Assembly: GCF_900101435.1 (NCBI RefSeq)
Contig: NZ_FMZH01000003.1
Coordinates: 186,001 to 250,000, forward strand
DNA length: 64,000 nucleotides
Origin: Pedobacter soli
GTDB lineage: Bacteria; Bacteroidota; Bacteroidia; Sphingobacteriales; Sphingobacteriaceae
Reading direction: 5' to 3'
Shown here piece after piece: positions 62,112-64,000 of this stretch. Under the pieces are notes generated by a model, which was given only the letters and a program-made list of their open reading frames with translations, was not told where the DNA came from and did not search any database. The stretch's first letter is position 1. Every line of letters begins with the position of its first letter. The position numbers were made by a program, and so were the translations under genes.

Positions 62112-64000
62112 TCACTCCTTCCCCTTCTGATTACTCAAATAAACCTTCGGTGTATAACCAAACTGTTTCTTATACTCGCGGCTAAAATACTTCGGATCGT
62201 TAAAGCCCACCAGATGCGCCACTTCCGAAACATTGTAAACCCGGCCTTCCAGTAAAACTGCGGCCTTTTTTAAACGGATCGATTTTACAAAATCATTAAC
62301 CGATAAATCAGTAATGGCCCTTATTTTCTTGTACAATACCGGCTGGCTCATGCCAATTTCGCGGGCCAGTTCCTGCACCCCAAAATGCTGATCGCTCAGG
62401 CGCTCTTCAATACACTTGGTAAGCTTAAGCATAAACTTATGGTCTACCGTATTAATCGTTACATCCTGCGGGTTCAGGTTGGCCTGCTCGCCAAACTTAC
62501 GCCGCATGTTAGCCCGCGATTGCAGCAAATTGCGCACATTCAGCAACATCAGCTCAATGCTGAAAGGTTTGGTAATATAGCTATCCGCACCCGTTTCCAA
62601 ACCATCTACCTGTTGTGCCTGCGAAACCCTGGCCGTTAGCAAAATCACCGGGATATGGGCCGTACGTTCATCGCTTTTCAGCAGGCGGCATAAATCCAGT
62701 CCGTTCATCACCGGCATCATTACATCACAAATAACCAGATCGGGCAACTGCTCGCTGGCCATTTCCCAACCCACCTGACCGTTTTCTGCTTCTAAAATCT
62801 GGTAGTTTAGCCCAACGGTATTGCGCAGCAACTGCCTGATTTCCGGATTATCTTCCACCAGTAAAACCGTTTCCTTAAAGTTCTGCTTCGGGTTCAGGCT
62901 ACCCACCACCACATCGGGCACTGGCATAGGCACCACATAGGTACTGCTTTCCTGCCCATCGGTAGCTGGCTCATAAGGCTCCAGCTGCTCTACCCAGCTA
63001 CTATCTTTTTTTAAGATAACGGTAAAACAGGTATCGCCGGCCTGCGTTTCATTTTCCGGTACACTGGCCATTAACAACTCGCCATTATGGGCCATTACAA
63101 TGCTTTTAGATAGCGCCAGGCCGATACCCGAACCAATGTGCACAAAACCCGGACTGTTTACCTGGAAAAAATCGCTGAAGAGCTTGCTGGTGCTGCTTTC
63201 CGGAATCCCGATACCATTATCGCGCACTTCAATTTGTACCTCCTGCTTCACTTCTTTAATGCTAACACTAATTGCTCCGTTATCTCGGGTAAATTTAAAG
63301 GCGTTCGAGAGCAGGTTAAAACAAACCTTTTCCATCTGCAATTTATCAAACCAGATCAGTATCGGTTCGCCACTGTATTCGAAATGATAAGTAATATTGC
63401 GGCTTTCGGCCAGTTGCTCAAAGGCATTAAAAATTTCGCGTAAAAACAATACAACATCCTGTTGCTGCGGCTGCAGTTTCAGGTTACCCGTTTCCGTTTT
63501 CCTGAAATCCATCAGCTCGGTTACCAGCTGCATTAAACGGTCGGCATTGCGTTTTATCGGCAAAATCTGGTTGTTAATTACCGGCAGGTCTTTGGTGCTT
63601 TTCAGCAGGTTTTCAAGCGGACCTAATATCAGCGTAAGCGGCGTTCTGATTTCGTGCGAAACATGCGTAAAAAACCGCAGTTTAACCCGCTGCACATCCT
63701 CTGTCCGTTTTAACAAGGCCTGTACAAAAAGGTAGCGTACAATGAGAAAGAGCATGGCCGAAAACAGCAATAAATAAAGCCCATAAGCCCACCAGCTGGC
63801 CCAGAAAGCCGGGCGTACCCTGATGTTAATGCTGGCTACTTTTGCCCCCGGAATACCATCGTTATTGGCACCTTTTACCATAAAGCGGTAATTGCCCGCC
63901 GGTAAATTGGTATAAGTGGCACTAGGCGTAGCCATATCGTTCCAGCCACGGTCAAAACCTTCTAAAAAATAAGTGTATTTGTTTTTGTCGGGTTTTACAA
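62112..64000 (-). CDS. hybrid two-component regulator (HTCS), 5' part outside the window
   Basis: Open to the window edge; codons upstream of the Met at 63935 continue in frame to 63998 (KYTYFLEGFDRGWND, a Y_Y_Y domain), so at least 628 residues of a protein normally near 1300 are seen. Counting from that Met: end of the Y_Y_Y domain (1-40), membrane segment (50-72), histidine kinase with His94, N box Asn211, DNGIG 239-243 and GSGIGLAL 268-275, a receiver domain with Asp404 (ICDVMMP), and an AraC-type DNA-binding domain (about 505-600). The missing part should be the periplasmic beta-propeller sensor. Its target locus lies probably to the right. Confidence 0.95.
   Translation of the reverse strand, partial: VKPDKNKYTYFLEGFDRGWNDMATPSATYTNLPAGNYRFMVKGANNDGIPGAKVASINIRVRPAFWASWWAYGLYLLLFSAMLFLIVRYLFVQALLKRTEDVQRVKLRFFTHVSHEIRTPLTLILGPLENLLKSTKDLPVINNQILPIKRNADRLMQLVTELMDFRKTETGNLKLQPQQQDVVLFLREIFNAFEQLAESRNITYHFEYSGEPILIWFDKLQMEKVCFNLLSNAFKFTRDNGAISVSIKEVKQEVQIEVRDNGIGIPESSTSKLFSDFFQVNSPGFVHIGSGIGLALSKSIVMAHNGELLMASVPENETQAGDTCFTVILKKDSSWVEQLEPYEPATDGQESSTYVVPMPVPDVVVGSLNPKQNFKETVLLVEDNPEIRQLLRNTVGLNYQILEAENGQVGWEMASEQLPDLVICDVMMPVMNGLDLCRLLKSDERTAHIPVILLTARVSQAQQVDGLETGADSYITKPFSIELMLLNVRNLLQSRANMRRKFGEQANLNPQDVTINTVDHKFMLKLTKCIEERLSDQHFGVQELAREIGMSQPVLYKKIRAITDLSVNDFVKSIRLKKAAVLLEGRVYNVSEVAHLVGFNDPKYFSREYKKQFGYTPKVYLSNQKGKE

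Overview
The window reads as a chromosomal piece of a member of the Bacteroidota, most likely family Sphingobacteriaceae and probably Pedobacter or a close relative. This is inferred from three SusC/SusD pairs, many lipoproteins with a Cys-Lys-Lys N-terminus, a FecR-type anti-sigma factor next to an ECF sigma factor, a hybrid two-component sensor, and -7 promoter boxes of the TAnnTTTG type instead of E. coli-type promoters. I ran no search; names rest on recognised motifs and gene order.

Layout. 1-6.5 kb: an ECF sigma factor, a membrane protein that looks like its anti-sigma factor and a repetitive secreted protein, then an S41 peptidase, a TlpA-type thioredoxin, a Pr6Pr-type membrane protein and a bestrophin-like channel. 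6.6-9.8 kb: an MHS-type transporter with a small membrane protein, and an RlmI-type rRNA methyltransferase. 9.8-19.7 kb: a compact pectin locus made of a divergent LacI regulator, a SusC/SusD pair, a beta-helix lipoprotein, pectin methylesterase and rhamnogalacturonan acetylesterase; a LacI-type operator (TGnAAnCGnTTnCA) sits before susC. 19.8-31.6 kb: ordinary housekeeping and accessory genes (rhomboid, M14 peptidase, pepT, aldose epimerase family, DoxX, VOC, Crp/Fnr regulator, DUF1349, an LRR-kinase fusion) separated by repeat-rich spacers. 31.9-38.4 kb: a complete-looking thiamine operon with promoter, TPP riboswitch and thiS-thiC-tenI/thiE-thiE-thiG-thiH-thiF.

38.8-61.3 kb is the most unusual part. 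A divergent ECF sigma/FecR pair faces a run of 13 same-strand genes: SusC-SusD-FAS1-lipoprotein, the same four-gene order again, then a phosphatase-fold/LamG protein, an M60 metallopeptidase, a second phosphatase-fold/LamG protein and an NHL-repeat protein. Nearly all look like surface lipoproteins and no glycoside hydrolase or polysaccharide lyase is present. I infer a system for capturing and clipping a protein or glycoprotein substrate. Its FecR ends straight after the FecR domain and neither SusC has an STN domain, so the usual signalling contact appears to be missing. The spacer before the first susC holds several hairpins and a possible 65-codon ORF. 62.1-64 kb holds the 3' part of a hybrid two-component regulator that runs off the window.

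Other notable non-coding signals are a candidate 68-nt small RNA at about 27.94-28.00 kb with its own promoter and terminator, a perfect TGTGA-N6-TCACA site beside the Crp/Fnr gene, and several families of dispersed intergenic repeats. I saw no tRNA, rRNA, CRISPR array or transposase.
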